This document shows positions 34,601-42,485 of a DNA stretch of 59,401 nt, piece by piece; within the stretch, counting starts at the first letter, position 1; the number at the start of each line of letters is the position of its first letter. Location of the stretch: positions 1 through 59,401 of the forward strand of contig URFQ01000005.1 in NCBI GenBank assembly GCA_900547195.1. The letters run 5' to 3'. The notes beneath the pieces were generated by a model. It was given only the letters and a program-made list of their open reading frames with translations, was not told the origin of the DNA and did no database searches. A program made the translations under genes and the position numbers. Source of the stretch: an uncultured Butyricicoccus sp. GTDB taxonomy: Bacteria > Bacillota > Clostridia > Oscillospirales > Butyricicoccaceae.

Positions 34601-37513
34601 ATCGACTACGACAGCGATAAGATGTACCTCATCCGGGGCGCGGACAAGGCGCTGTTCATCGACGCGGGCATGGCCCCGGCGGGAGCGAACGACCTGTACG
34701 AGTATGCAAAGGCCCTTGCGGGCACCGCGGAAGTGGATTTGTACATCTCCCACGGGCACCCCGACCACACAACCCAGATCGGCGACTTTGTGAAGGCAGG
34801 CCGGAAGGTCTACATGAACAAAAACGACCTGGCCATGGCCAAGCTGTTTGTCAACGACCAGACGGTGACGGACGACGACTTTACCTTCATCGAAGAGGGG
34901 TTCCGGTTCGATCTCGGCGGCGTGCTGCTGGACAATTATTTTGTCCCCGGACACACCCCGGGCAGCATGCTGCTGCTTGACAAGGCGCACGGCGTCCTGT
35001 ATTCGTCCGATGCGCTCGGCTGCAACCGCCGCAGCGTGGCCGACTCGCTGACGCTGGCCTCGAACGACGTGCGCGTGCTGCTCTCGAGCCTGCGCGTGTT
35101 CCGGGATAAGATGAACGCCCTGGATGCAGCGGGCGAAATCGACCTCGATACCCTTGAGATCTGGACCGGCCACGACGATTATGCCATCAACGACCTGGAC
35201 GGCCATCTGGATACAGTCATTGAGGCCGCGCAGAACATTGTTGACTACGGCCCAGACAAGGCGATGCGCAATTCGGTGCGCAATACCGCCGGCTCGGACG
35301 GCGCGTCTTTCGCAGGCGACCGCTATGCAAACGGCGGCACAGGCCACTTCATCTGCATGAACGGCAAAAAGGCGGCCGCGCTGAGCAATCAGGACTGCCG
35401 GACGGTTTGCGAACTCGCGAACGTCAAGGTGACCGTTGCCGGTGGGACGGAAAACCAGATGGTTGGCTTCAGCACCGTGCATTCGTTTGGCGCGGATAAC
35501 ACCGTGGGCGCGGCGAATACGCTGGTCGCGGAGGTGCCGGTTGGCGCCGGGCGGGTGGAGATTGCCCCGACTGCGATGTCTTCCAACGCGACGGTGACGG
35601 TTGATGAAATGTCCCTGAACGATGGCAAGGCATCCGTCACGCTGAACAACGGCTATAAAGACGTCAAGATTCAGGTGACGGCGCCGGACGGCGTTGCCAC
35701 GCGGACGTATACCCTGACCGTGCGCCCGGCGCTCGACCGGAACAACCCGTACAAGACCCTGTATCCGGGCGAGCACGTGGAACAGGTCGCCCTGTCCGAT
35801 GGCTCCACCCGCACCTTTACCTCCTATGTGCCCGAAGGCGCGCGCGAATCCACCGCAGGCGTCTTCGTCCTGCCCGATCAGGGCGCTGATGTATTTAGTA
35901 CATGGAAAGCCCTGGCCGATCGCACCGACACTACCCCGGTGGACGGCGAATGGACGTCGCAGCAGGAGAAATTCATTGTCGTCTATCTGGACGGGCTGAC
36001 GTATGACGCCTCGGAGGAAGGGCGCGCCGCGGATATCGACTATGTAAACAAGGTTTATGCCGCAGCGTCCGGCCGCACAATGTATTGCATCCACGAGGCC
36101 AAGAACTATATGGTCGGCTACGGCGCGGGCGGTACGGTCGCGCAGATGGCGGCCATGGATCAGACTGCGGTCTGGGCAGGCCTTGCCACGGTCGATGCAG
36201 GCGCGGTTGATCCGGCCTGGATCGCGGCAAACGGCGCGGAGATGGCGTCCAGTCTCAACGGCTTCAACGACAAGGAGGCTTCCACGCGGCCGAGCGCGAC
36301 CCCGAAACATACCCTTCCGCTGCCGGTGTGGATGATTGGCGAAGAAACGGACGCCGCAACGCTGGATTATTGGAAGGCCGCCAATAAGATCGACGGCGAA
36401 GGCGCCGCCCAGGACGGCGTTACCAAGTATGTCCGCACCAAGGACTGGCAGAGGAACGAGGAAGAAGACGAGACCATTTATGGTGCAAACCGCGACAAAG
36501 ATGCGTACCGCGTCTGGGTCAGCGGGAAGCCTGCGGGCGATCTCGAAGAGGGGATCTGGATCGGATTCCTGTCCGGCGTGCGCCGCTGGATGGCCGACCC
36601 GGGCGGCGACCTGCGCATGACGCTTGACCCGGTGGCCGACCAGGGCATGGCCCGGCACTACGAAAAAGTCGGCGGCTGGATGCGTGAGTGGTATGTTTAC
36701 GTGCCGGACAGCGTCACCGAAGATACCGAGGACGTGCCGCTGGTCTTCGCATTCCACGGGTATACCCTCAACGGCGCCGTGTACTCGGGCCAGACGGACT
36801 GGCCCAAGGTCGCGGACGACAAGGGCTGCATCGTCATCTTCCCTTCGGCGATCAACGGCAGCATTTCGGACAACGGCAACGCGCCCTTCCCGGCATGGAA
36901 CCTGTCCGGCGACCCGACCCGCATGGATGACGTCGCGTTTGTCCGGTATATGCTCGAAGATATCGCGCGGGACTATGACATCGACCGCGGCCGCGTGTAC
37001 GCGACCGGCCATTCCTGGGGCTCGCAGATGACCCATGTCATGGCGCTTTGCGAACCCGGGATGTTCGCGGCAGTGGCCCCGCTGTCCGGCTTCATCTTCA
37101 ACGGTTCGGTATTTGAGCGGGCCGCGGCTGCGGCGGACGGCGGTTTTGCCGGCGTGCCGGTCTACATGGCCGCAGGCACCGAAGGCGGCACCGAATGGGC
37201 GATCTGCCCGGTTCCGCCGTCTGAGACGAACAGCTCTGGCCGGACGCTGGCCGCATGGTTTGCCCTCAACGGCTGCGACGGCGCGATTGACTGGGCGAAT
37301 GTCGGCAAGGACTGGCGGGAGAGCGGCGCCTATACGAAGGATGGCCGCTGGTACGCCCTGGATTATACGGCGGACGGCGTGCCCATGCTCCGCGCGGAAA
37401 TTGTGGACTATATGCCGCACGCAACCATGACCGAGCACTCCTATCGTGTCTGGGACAACTGGTTCGCGCATTTCAGCAGAGACGCGGACGGCTCCATTGC
37501 ATACACCGATTGA
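31652..37513 (+). CDS. Giant SLH-anchored protein with two MBL-fold and two esterase-like domains
   Basis: 1953 residues from ATG 31652 with AAAGGAG upstream. The signal peptide covers residues 1-26, followed by three SLH repeats (~27-195) and a Gly-Ser linker (~264-280). A metallo-beta-lactamase-fold domain has HPHPDH at 471-476 plus PGHQ, TTDQ and TGHND ligands. A cadherin-like beta-sandwich is next, then a second MBL domain (HGHPDH 1034-1039, PGHTPGS, SSD, TGHDD) and another beta domain. The third catalytic-type region (~1365-1650) is alpha/beta-hydrolase-like but has GYGAG where the nucleophile Ser should be. The last (~1665-1953) is a PHB-depolymerase/feruloyl-esterase-like domain with S1788 in GHSWGS. 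It is wall-bound and extracellular. Substrates are unknown; ester-linked plant or microbial compounds are a guess. Confidence 0.85.
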   Translation: MKLKRVFSWLLACVMMLTMLPAAGAASFGDTRGHWAERVIGKWSDYGVIQGYNGNFNPDNPITRGDMAVVIDKLLDYQTEAENTFTDLGQAYYTGAVLRAAGAGVLQGDGRKVRPADPITREEAVSVLARALSVAPGGSSIGFADGSSIAPWAVANVAAFEQKGFVKGRPGNLFDPKANVTRAEIVQMLDNMIADYITESGTATPKGDGIVIVKASGVTLDKAELSGTLILGGKAGEVLAKNSKITGEVVKIHTSALKVQSSGTSGGSSGGSSGGSSGGASRPAAPGAYPLPKGQETSKSLGVFDYDMTYYVTLTAQDGADIYYEIAEGENAAPAPTAASPKFETYQYRQVMIEQPAASADGPVSRIYNVKAIAVKDGRTSAVSNWNYTVTSNPHHHLKVGAALDWTGKEVPGVTLIQDYDSDKMYLVKGEKRAMVLDAGYYDVADPADLYQTAREIVGDDTMPIDLVIGHPHPDHVQMTHQFLCAENRALGAKVYVNERGVDVLFDGFKAFATGSGAFAAEQDVREAYEAQLDTLGNGDVYDLGGTKFDVIELPGHQAAGIMLFDRATGNLFTTDQVGNNRAHVTDSFWMQFADLSPTFFADPMDVYLSSLQVAMERLDTLGEVRYILTGHNDVVLDGQGTYLDNLMAATQKVVDEGEDAMTPTLRTLDSFDGYLENTRTVVVGDRLTDVNWVGINVNLQNYLSDGYRGGNQDQLADLSNLSVHEPGKKGNLLWDDPNFGINVNWQYPADGTKPTRKTDLTFTANVGADADSVEVVPTAASSGASVTINGRAVASGAAYEAALTGGTTRLTVRVTAKDGASTKAYTVIVNKEGSNQVSAPYTYTDYNNYTDPFYPDTPGVFTVTQYMALFSDTEGATVKYTLDGSDPRTSDTAKVFDQTKFQAASGKGGAEVAELITIGADTGDDWDGSAKQTRVTLKAYASKEGMEDSAVASFDYTIDRMSKNEHKNRVLYEKDGMKVWQVIDYDSDKMYLIRGADKALFIDAGMAPAGANDLYEYAKALAGTAEVDLYISHGHPDHTTQIGDFVKAGRKVYMNKNDLAMAKLFVNDQTVTDDDFTFIEEGFRFDLGGVLLDNYFVPGHTPGSMLLLDKAHGVLYSSDALGCNRRSVADSLTLASNDVRVLLSSLRVFRDKMNALDAAGEIDLDTLEIWTGHDDYAINDLDGHLDTVIEAAQNIVDYGPDKAMRNSVRNTAGSDGASFAGDRYANGGTGHFICMNGKKAAALSNQDCRTVCELANVKVTVAGGTENQMVGFSTVHSFGADNTVGAANTLVAEVPVGAGRVEIAPTAMSSNATVTVDEMSLNDGKASVTLNNGYKDVKIQVTAPDGVATRTYTLTVRPALDRNNPYKTLYPGEHVEQVALSDGSTRTFTSYVPEGARESTAGVFVLPDQGADVFSTWKALADRTDTTPVDGEWTSQQEKFIVVYLDGLTYDASEEGRAADIDYVNKVYAAASGRTMYCIHEAKNYMVGYGAGGTVAQMAAMDQTAVWAGLATVDAGAVDPAWIAANGAEMASSLNGFNDKEASTRPSATPKHTLPLPVWMIGEETDAATLDYWKAANKIDGEGAAQDGVTKYVRTKDWQRNEEEDETIYGANRDKDAYRVWVSGKPAGDLEEGIWIGFLSGVRRWMADPGGDLRMTLDPVADQGMARHYEKVGGWMREWYVYVPDSVTEDTEDVPLVFAFHGYTLNGAVYSGQTDWPKVADDKGCIVIFPSAINGSISDNGNAPFPAWNLSGDPTRMDDVAFVRYMLEDIARDYDIDRGRVYATGHSWGSQMTHVMALCEPGMFAAVAPLSGFIFNGSVFERAAAAADGGFAGVPVYMAAGTEGGTEWAICPVPPSETNSSGRTLAAWFALNGCDGAIDWANVGKDWRESGAYTKDGRWYALDYTADGVPMLRAEIVDYMPHATMTEHSYRVWDNWFAHFSRDADGSIAYTD

Positions 37514-37532
37514 TTTTCACCGCAACAGCTGT

Positions 37533-37568
37533 GGCGCAGGCTCCCTTTCCGGGGAGCCTGCGCCCGTT
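37533..37568 (+). terminator. Terminator-like hairpin after the giant SLH gene
   Basis: A 13-bp GC-rich stem (37533-37545 with 37552-37564) around TTTCCG is followed by only a short T stretch. It may attenuate rather than fully stop transcription into the sensor kinase gene. Confidence 0.6.
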
Positions 37569-37636
37569 TGCAAAAAAAATATTCGGAACCCGCGGAAAGT
37601 GCTATACTATACCTATCGAGGAGAGGGGGGACGGCT

Positions 37637-39418
37637 GTGCGCGGCAAACCGGAAGGAAGGACGCTCAAACAGCAGTTTTTTGTGTATTTTATGCTGGCGG
37701 CGGTGTTTTCGTGCGCGGTGCTTGGGGTGTATTATTTCTTCTCCGAGCGGCGCGTGCTGGAGCGGAACCTGCAAAACGAAACCGAGCAGGCCGTCGGCTA
37801 TGCGGCCGGACAGATTGAAAAGGCCGCGCTGCGCGTCGAGGAATTTGCCAACCAGGTATGCCAGGATGAGGCCGTGCGCGCGCTGCTGCGCCGGGACCGT
37901 CCGGAATTTGACGCGCAGGCCCTTGCGGTCGTCGACGACCTGGACGAGCAGTTCCAGTTTGTCACGATCACCGAGGATATCCTGTCGCTGTTCCTCGTCG
38001 GGGAAAACGGGCTGGATATCCGCCGCGGCAAAGAGGCCGCGCTTGCCAATTACGGGGCCGTCCGGGAGGCGTTCTGCACGCCCGCCTACTATCCGGACGG
38101 CGCGCTCACCCGCTGGGGCGTGAGCCGGGACAATCCATGTGCGTTCAGCCAGTATCCGTCCGTGCTGCCGTACAGCCGCAGGATTGTGGACGCAGCCAGC
38201 GGGCAGACGCTGGGGTATCTGGTGCTGCTGCTGCGGGAAGCGGTATTTGTCGAGGTGTGCGGCGCTTTCCTCACGCGCGAGGATGAGGCGTTCTGCCTCG
38301 CCGACGCGCTGGGGCAGCCGGTCGTGTGCAGCGAGGGGTGGAAGGCGCTTGCCGCGAGCGGGCTTGCCGCCGGGGGCGGCACGTTCCCGGAGCAACAGAC
38401 GCTGGGCGGGGTGCCGTACCGGTTTTTCCGCCATCCGGTGCCGTCCTATCCATGGCAGCTGGTGGAGGCCGTGCCCATGCACCAGTTTGCGCAGCAGCGG
38501 GAAATCCTGCAAAGCGCGGCCGGGGTCGCGGTGATCCTGACGCTTGCCCTGTCGCTGCTGCTCGCCACCGTGTTTTCCGGCCAGCTCGCGCGGCCCATCC
38601 AGCGCATGGTCGAGGCGGTGGAGGATATTGCGCAGGGCAACTTTGGCCGGGAGCTCCAGCACGACAGCGCCTATGAGCTGCGCCGCCTGGAAAACGGGAT
38701 TGAAACCATGCAGCGAGACCTGAAACGGCTGATGGACAGCCGCATCGCGCAGGAGCAGGAAAAGCGCGCCGCGGAAATCCAGATGCTCAAAGCGCAGATC
38801 AACCCGCATTTCCTGTACAACACCCTGAATTCAATCAAGATGATGGCGGCCATGCAGGGGGCGCGCGGCATCCAGACCATGACGGAAGCGCTCGGGGATA
38901 TCCTGCGTGCCAGCCTTGGCAGCGCGGAAGACATGACGACCCTGCGCGACGAGCTGAAACTGCTTGACCGGTATATCTATATCCAGAACATCCGCTACAA
39001 GGGCAGCATCGAATATGAGGCCGTGGTGCGGGAGGAAGCGCTGCTAAGCTTCCGGCTCCAACGGTTTCTGTTGCAGCCGCTGCTGGAAAATGCGATTATA
39101 CACGGCGTTGCGTGCGAAAACCGCGGCGGCGGGAAAATCACGCTGACCGTGTGGCGCGAATGGAACAGCCTGTACATTGCGGTTGAGGACAACGGCGCGG
39201 GGATCCCGCCGGACAAGCTCGCGAGGCTTGCGCGCGGCGAACGGCTGACCAGCCGCAGCATCGGCGTGCACAACGTCGACCAGCGCCTGCGCATGACTTA
39301 CGGAGAAGCCTATGGCCTGCGCTTTGAGAGCAGGCCGGGCGAGTTTACCCGCGTAACCGCGCGGCTCAGAATCACAGAGGAGGACAAACATGAAGAGACC
39401 CCGCATCCTGATTGTTGA
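37637..39418 (+). CDS. YesM-type sensor histidine kinase
   Basis: 593 residues from GTG 37637 (GAGAGGGGGG upstream). The order is a membrane helix at residues ~15-38, an extracellular Cache-like sensor to ~295, a second helix (AAGVAVILTLALSLLLATVF), HAMP (LARPIQRMVEAVEDIA), then a His_kinase domain with H391 in LKAQINPHFLYNTLNS and an ATPase domain with DNGAGIPPDKL. This LytS/YesM class responds to extracellular saccharides and pairs with AraC-type regulators such as the next product, whose gene overlaps by 29 bases. The neighbouring binding lipoprotein may supply the signal. Confidence 0.9.
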   Translation: MRGKPEGRTLKQQFFVYFMLAAVFSCAVLGVYYFFSERRVLERNLQNETEQAVGYAAGQIEKAALRVEEFANQVCQDEAVRALLRRDRPEFDAQALAVVDDLDEQFQFVTITEDILSLFLVGENGLDIRRGKEAALANYGAVREAFCTPAYYPDGALTRWGVSRDNPCAFSQYPSVLPYSRRIVDAASGQTLGYLVLLLREAVFVEVCGAFLTREDEAFCLADALGQPVVCSEGWKALAASGLAAGGGTFPEQQTLGGVPYRFFRHPVPSYPWQLVEAVPMHQFAQQREILQSAAGVAVILTLALSLLLATVFSGQLARPIQRMVEAVEDIAQGNFGRELQHDSAYELRRLENGIETMQRDLKRLMDSRIAQEQEKRAAEIQMLKAQINPHFLYNTLNSIKMMAAMQGARGIQTMTEALGDILRASLGSAEDMTTLRDELKLLDRYIYIQNIRYKGSIEYEAVVREEALLSFRLQRFLLQPLLENAIIHGVACENRGGGKITLTVWREWNSLYIAVEDNGAGIPPDKLARLARGERLTSRSIGVHNVDQRLRMTYGEAYGLRFESRPGEFTRVTARLRITEEDKHEETPHPDC

Positions 39419-40994
39419 CGACGATACCATGGTGCGCATCGGCCTGAAAACCGTCATCGACTGGGAGGAAAACGGCTTTGTGCTGGTCGGGGAGGCGCAC
39501 GATGGCCGCGAGGCGCTGGCGCTCGCGCAGGAGCGCCGCCCGGATATTATTATTACGGACATCAAAATGCCGGGCATGGACGGCATCGCGCTGATCGAGC
39601 GGCTGCGCGCCCAGGAAAGCCCGGCGGAAATCCTGGTGCTCAGCAGCTACGATGAATTTGACCTGGTCAAAAGGGCGCTCAAGCTGGGCGCGCGCGATTA
39701 TCTGCTCAAGCTTAATCTGGAACCCGCCGAGCTGGTGCGCTGCCTGCGGGCAATTGCGTCCGAACCGGCCCCGGCCGCGCCGCCGTTCCCCGGGGAGGAT
39801 GAAAAAAGCCGCGCCCTGCTGCGGCAAAATTTCCTGTGGGACGTGGTCTCAGGCTTTTATCTGGACGAGGCCCAGCTGGAGCGCTCCATGCGCGATCTGG
39901 ACATCCGGCTTGATACGCGGCCGGTGTACTGTATGATCGTCAAGGCCGGGGAGCTGTACCGGTTTGAAGAGGCCACGGCCGAGGAAATCCAGACCCTGCG
40001 CTATTCGGTCATCAACATTACCGAGGAGATCGTGGGAGACGTGTTCTGCGGCTATTGCTTTTCTGGGCGCACCGGCGAATTTGATGTGCTGCTTGCCGGA
40101 CGCGCGGGTGCGGAGGATGCGCTTGTGGCAAAGCTTGCGCACCGCCTGCGGCGCATGCTGCTCGAATACCTCAACCTGTCCTGCACCGTGTTGGCCGGCA
40201 GCAGCGAAAAGCCGGGCGGCGCGGGCATCAAGGAGGCCTTCTGGCGCGCGAACGCGGTGCTGGCGCACCGGTTTTATCTGGATCACGACGGCGTGCTGTT
40301 CTGGCGCGGGGATATGCAGCCGCTGCGGCAGGATTCGTACAGCCTGTCCGGCGTGCGCGCCGAGCTGGGCGATATCCTGGTGTCCGGCAGCACCGGCGAC
40401 CTCGCGCGCGTTCTAAACCGCCTCGCGGAAGACATGAAGCAGCTGGCGCTTAGCCGCTCGGCGGTGCGCAGCGTGGCGCTCGAACTGTTTTATATTGTGC
40501 AGGAGTATTTTGAGCGCAACGACCTGCCTGCCGCGCGCCTGCTCCCGCGCAGCTACCGCACCTACGAGCAGCTCCTGCATATGGAAAGCCTGCGCGAAGT
40601 GACCGGCTGGATGGGCATGCTGCGCGACGACCTGGCCGCCTTCCTGCGCCGCGAGAGCGAAAAGGGATATCCCAAGATCGTCGGCACGGTGCTCGACTGG
40701 ATTGCCGCGCATTACCGCGAAAGCGCGTCTTTGCAGGAGGCTGCGCGGGTGGCTGGCCTGAACCCCTCCTACCTGAGCGCGCTGCTCAAAAAATACACCG
40801 GCAAAAGCTACATCGAGCTGCTGACCGAATACCGCGTCGAGCGGGCAAAGGAACTGCTGGTCCGCACCGGGGAGAAGGTATACCGGGTGGGGCAGATGGT
40901 CGGGTATGAGGACAAATATTATTTTGGCCGCGTGTTCAAGCGTGTGACCGGCATGAGCCCGGGCGAATTTAAAAACCAGAAGCGGGAGGGATGA
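39390..40994 (+). CDS. YesN-type response regulator with AraC HTH
   Basis: 534 residues. The receiver domain at 1-125 has DDD at 10-12, D57 in IIITDIKMPGMDG, and Lys in YLLKLNLEP. A long middle region (~130-420) has no named motif. Two HTH motifs of the AraC/XylS type occupy the last 100 residues (LQEAARVAGLNPSYLSALLKKYTGKSYIELL and VYRVGQMVGYEDKYYFGRVFKRVTGMSPGEF). It would be phosphorylated by the YesM-type kinase and probably activates the giant SLH gene via the direct repeats at 31432-31469 (inference). AGAGGAGG precedes the ATG. Confidence 0.92.
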   Translation: MKRPRILIVDDDTMVRIGLKTVIDWEENGFVLVGEAHDGREALALAQERRPDIIITDIKMPGMDGIALIERLRAQESPAEILVLSSYDEFDLVKRALKLGARDYLLKLNLEPAELVRCLRAIASEPAPAAPPFPGEDEKSRALLRQNFLWDVVSGFYLDEAQLERSMRDLDIRLDTRPVYCMIVKAGELYRFEEATAEEIQTLRYSVINITEEIVGDVFCGYCFSGRTGEFDVLLAGRAGAEDALVAKLAHRLRRMLLEYLNLSCTVLAGSSEKPGGAGIKEAFWRANAVLAHRFYLDHDGVLFWRGDMQPLRQDSYSLSGVRAELGDILVSGSTGDLARVLNRLAEDMKQLALSRSAVRSVALELFYIVQEYFERNDLPAARLLPRSYRTYEQLLHMESLREVTGWMGMLRDDLAAFLRRESEKGYPKIVGTVLDWIAAHYRESASLQEAARVAGLNPSYLSALLKKYTGKSYIELLTEYRVERAKELLVRTGEKVYRVGQMVGYEDKYYFGRVFKRVTGMSPGEFKNQKREG

Positions 40995-42217
40995 GCGTGC
41001 GCAGAGGGGTTTTGGCGCTGCTGGCGCTTTTTTGCCTGACCGGCTGCGGCGCGCCCATCGCCGGGCAGCCCGCAGCGCCGGAACAGGCGCTCACCATCGC
41101 CCTGTGGGACTATGACAAGATCAGCTACGACCGGCGGCTGGTGGAAGCGTTTGAGAAAACGCATCCGGGGGTGCGCGTGCGGGTGGCGAGCTATCCGGAC
41201 GCCTATTATGACCAGAAAATGGAGTCCCTGCTTGTGGGCGGCAAGCAGGTGGATGTGTTTTTTACGCGCACCACGGCGTCGCTGAAACGGCTATATGAAT
41301 ATGGGGCCGCATGGCCGCTTGACAGCCTGCTGGACGAATACGGGATGGATCTGGCCGGGTCGCCTGATTTGGAGGCCATGCGCTATGGCGGGCAGCTGTA
41401 CGGCGTGCCTTACCGCCGCGACCACTATGTGCTGGTGTACAACTGCGACCTGTTTGACCGCGCGGGCGTGGAATACCCGGGACCGGCGCCCACATGGGAA
41501 CAGGTGCATGCGCTGTCCCGGCAGCTCCAGCCGGAGCTGGGGGAGGAGGAATACGCGCTGATGGTGCTTCCCATGGATATTCAGTGGGTCGCGTCCGGGC
41601 GCGCGGGCGCGGTGCAGACGGCGGAGAGCCTGCGCCCCATCCTCGAACTGCTGGTTCAGATGCAGGAGGAGGGAACGGCGCCCGCCTATGGCGACTGCAT
41701 TGCGCGGGATATCCAGCAGCAGTGCTTTGAACTCGGCACATACGGCATGTATGTGGGCGGCACATGGTATCTCAATTATCTCATGACCGACGAAAAGGCC
41801 GGAAGGTTTGATTTCCGCTGGGGCGTGACCGCGGCCCCCGGCTGGGAGCAAGGGGGGGCGGGCGCGGACACGGTGATCCTGTCCGGCATGGGCATTTGCC
41901 GGCAGTCGCGGGATAAGGCGCTTGCCTGGGAGTTCATCCGGTTCGCGACCGGCGCGGAAGGGGCGCGTATTATGGCGGAAGAACAGATGATGCCCGCCTA
42001 TATGGATGAAGAAATTGCGGAGGTTTACCGGCAGAGCTTTGCCGGGGATTTCCTGGATCCGGCGGTATACCGGCAGCGGGCGCCGCTGCCGGGCGGCGGG
42101 GATACCAGCGCCGCCTCGCAGGTGCTGTGCGAAGCTTTCCGGCAGTGCATGCTCGGATGGAAGACCGTGGATGAGGCAATTGCAGACGCGGACAGGCGGT
42201 TACGCGCGCTGAAATAA
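40991..42217 (+). CDS. Extracellular sugar-binding lipoprotein, orphan
   Basis: 408 residues. A lipoprotein signal ends in the lipobox LTGC near residue 18, then an SBP_bac_1 fold of carbohydrate ABC systems (ALTIALWDYDKISYDRRLVEAFEKTHPGVRV, YGVPYRRDHYVLVYN, GMYVGGTWYLNYL). The ATG overlaps the yesN stop (ATGA). No MalF/MalG-type permease or ATPase gene follows, so it may use permeases encoded elsewhere or act as a ligand sensor for the YesM kinase, making a three-component system. The second role is inference from gene order. Confidence 0.87.
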   Translation: MSVRRGVLALLALFCLTGCGAPIAGQPAAPEQALTIALWDYDKISYDRRLVEAFEKTHPGVRVRVASYPDAYYDQKMESLLVGGKQVDVFFTRTTASLKRLYEYGAAWPLDSLLDEYGMDLAGSPDLEAMRYGGQLYGVPYRRDHYVLVYNCDLFDRAGVEYPGPAPTWEQVHALSRQLQPELGEEEYALMVLPMDIQWVASGRAGAVQTAESLRPILELLVQMQEEGTAPAYGDCIARDIQQQCFELGTYGMYVGGTWYLNYLMTDEKAGRFDFRWGVTAAPGWEQGGAGADTVILSGMGICRQSRDKALAWEFIRFATGAEGARIMAEEQMMPAYMDEEIAEVYRQSFAGDFLDPAVYRQRAPLPGGGDTSAASQVLCEAFRQCMLGWKTVDEAIADADRRLRALK

Positions 42218-42225
42218 AGACGGGA

Positions 42226-42478
42226 ATGCTCGAGGCCCTCTGCCGTGGCAGAGGGCCTTCAGGCTGCCGAAAAACTACAGTTTTTCGGCAAGTACGCCCG
42301 CCGCCATAAACGGCTCTGGGCGGGGGAGTCCTGAAAAGGCGTATGATTGAGCCTTTTCAGGACTCTTTTTGTTAAAAAAGTCACGCACATGTCGCGACTT
42401 TTTTAAATATTGAACGCGCGCTGCGGCGCGAAGGACTTTTTTGACATGCTCGAGGCCCTCTGCCGTGGCAGAGGGCCT
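42226..42478. repeat. Hairpin-rich intergenic repeat, copy A
   Basis: The 268-base gap between two genes. A 33-base sequence containing a 13-bp palindrome (GAGGCCCTCTGCC / GGCAGAGGGCCTC) occurs identically at 42226-42258 and 42446-42478. Between them are a TGCCGAAAAAC / GTTTTTCGGCA hairpin (42265-42290), a perfect 15-bp-stem terminator with T5 (42326-42370), and an A6...T6 hairpin with core CACGCACATGTCGCG (42374-42404). Copy B at 59219-59401 has the same order of motifs with changed but still paired stems. Confidence 0.75.
42326..42371 (+). terminator. Intrinsic terminator inside repeat copy A
   Basis: A perfect 15-bp stem GAGTCCTGAAAAGGC / GCCTTTTCAGGACTC with a 10-base loop and T5. It ends the SLH-YesMN-lipoprotein transcription. 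Confidence 0.9.
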
Positions 42479-42485
42479 CGCTGTG

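Noticed and set aside
32477..37471. A 1664-codon open frame on the minus strand opposite the giant SLH gene
   Set aside because: It is a mirror of a GC-rich coding region with strong codon bias; its product shows no domain, signal or ribosome site, while the plus strand has clear catalytic motifs.
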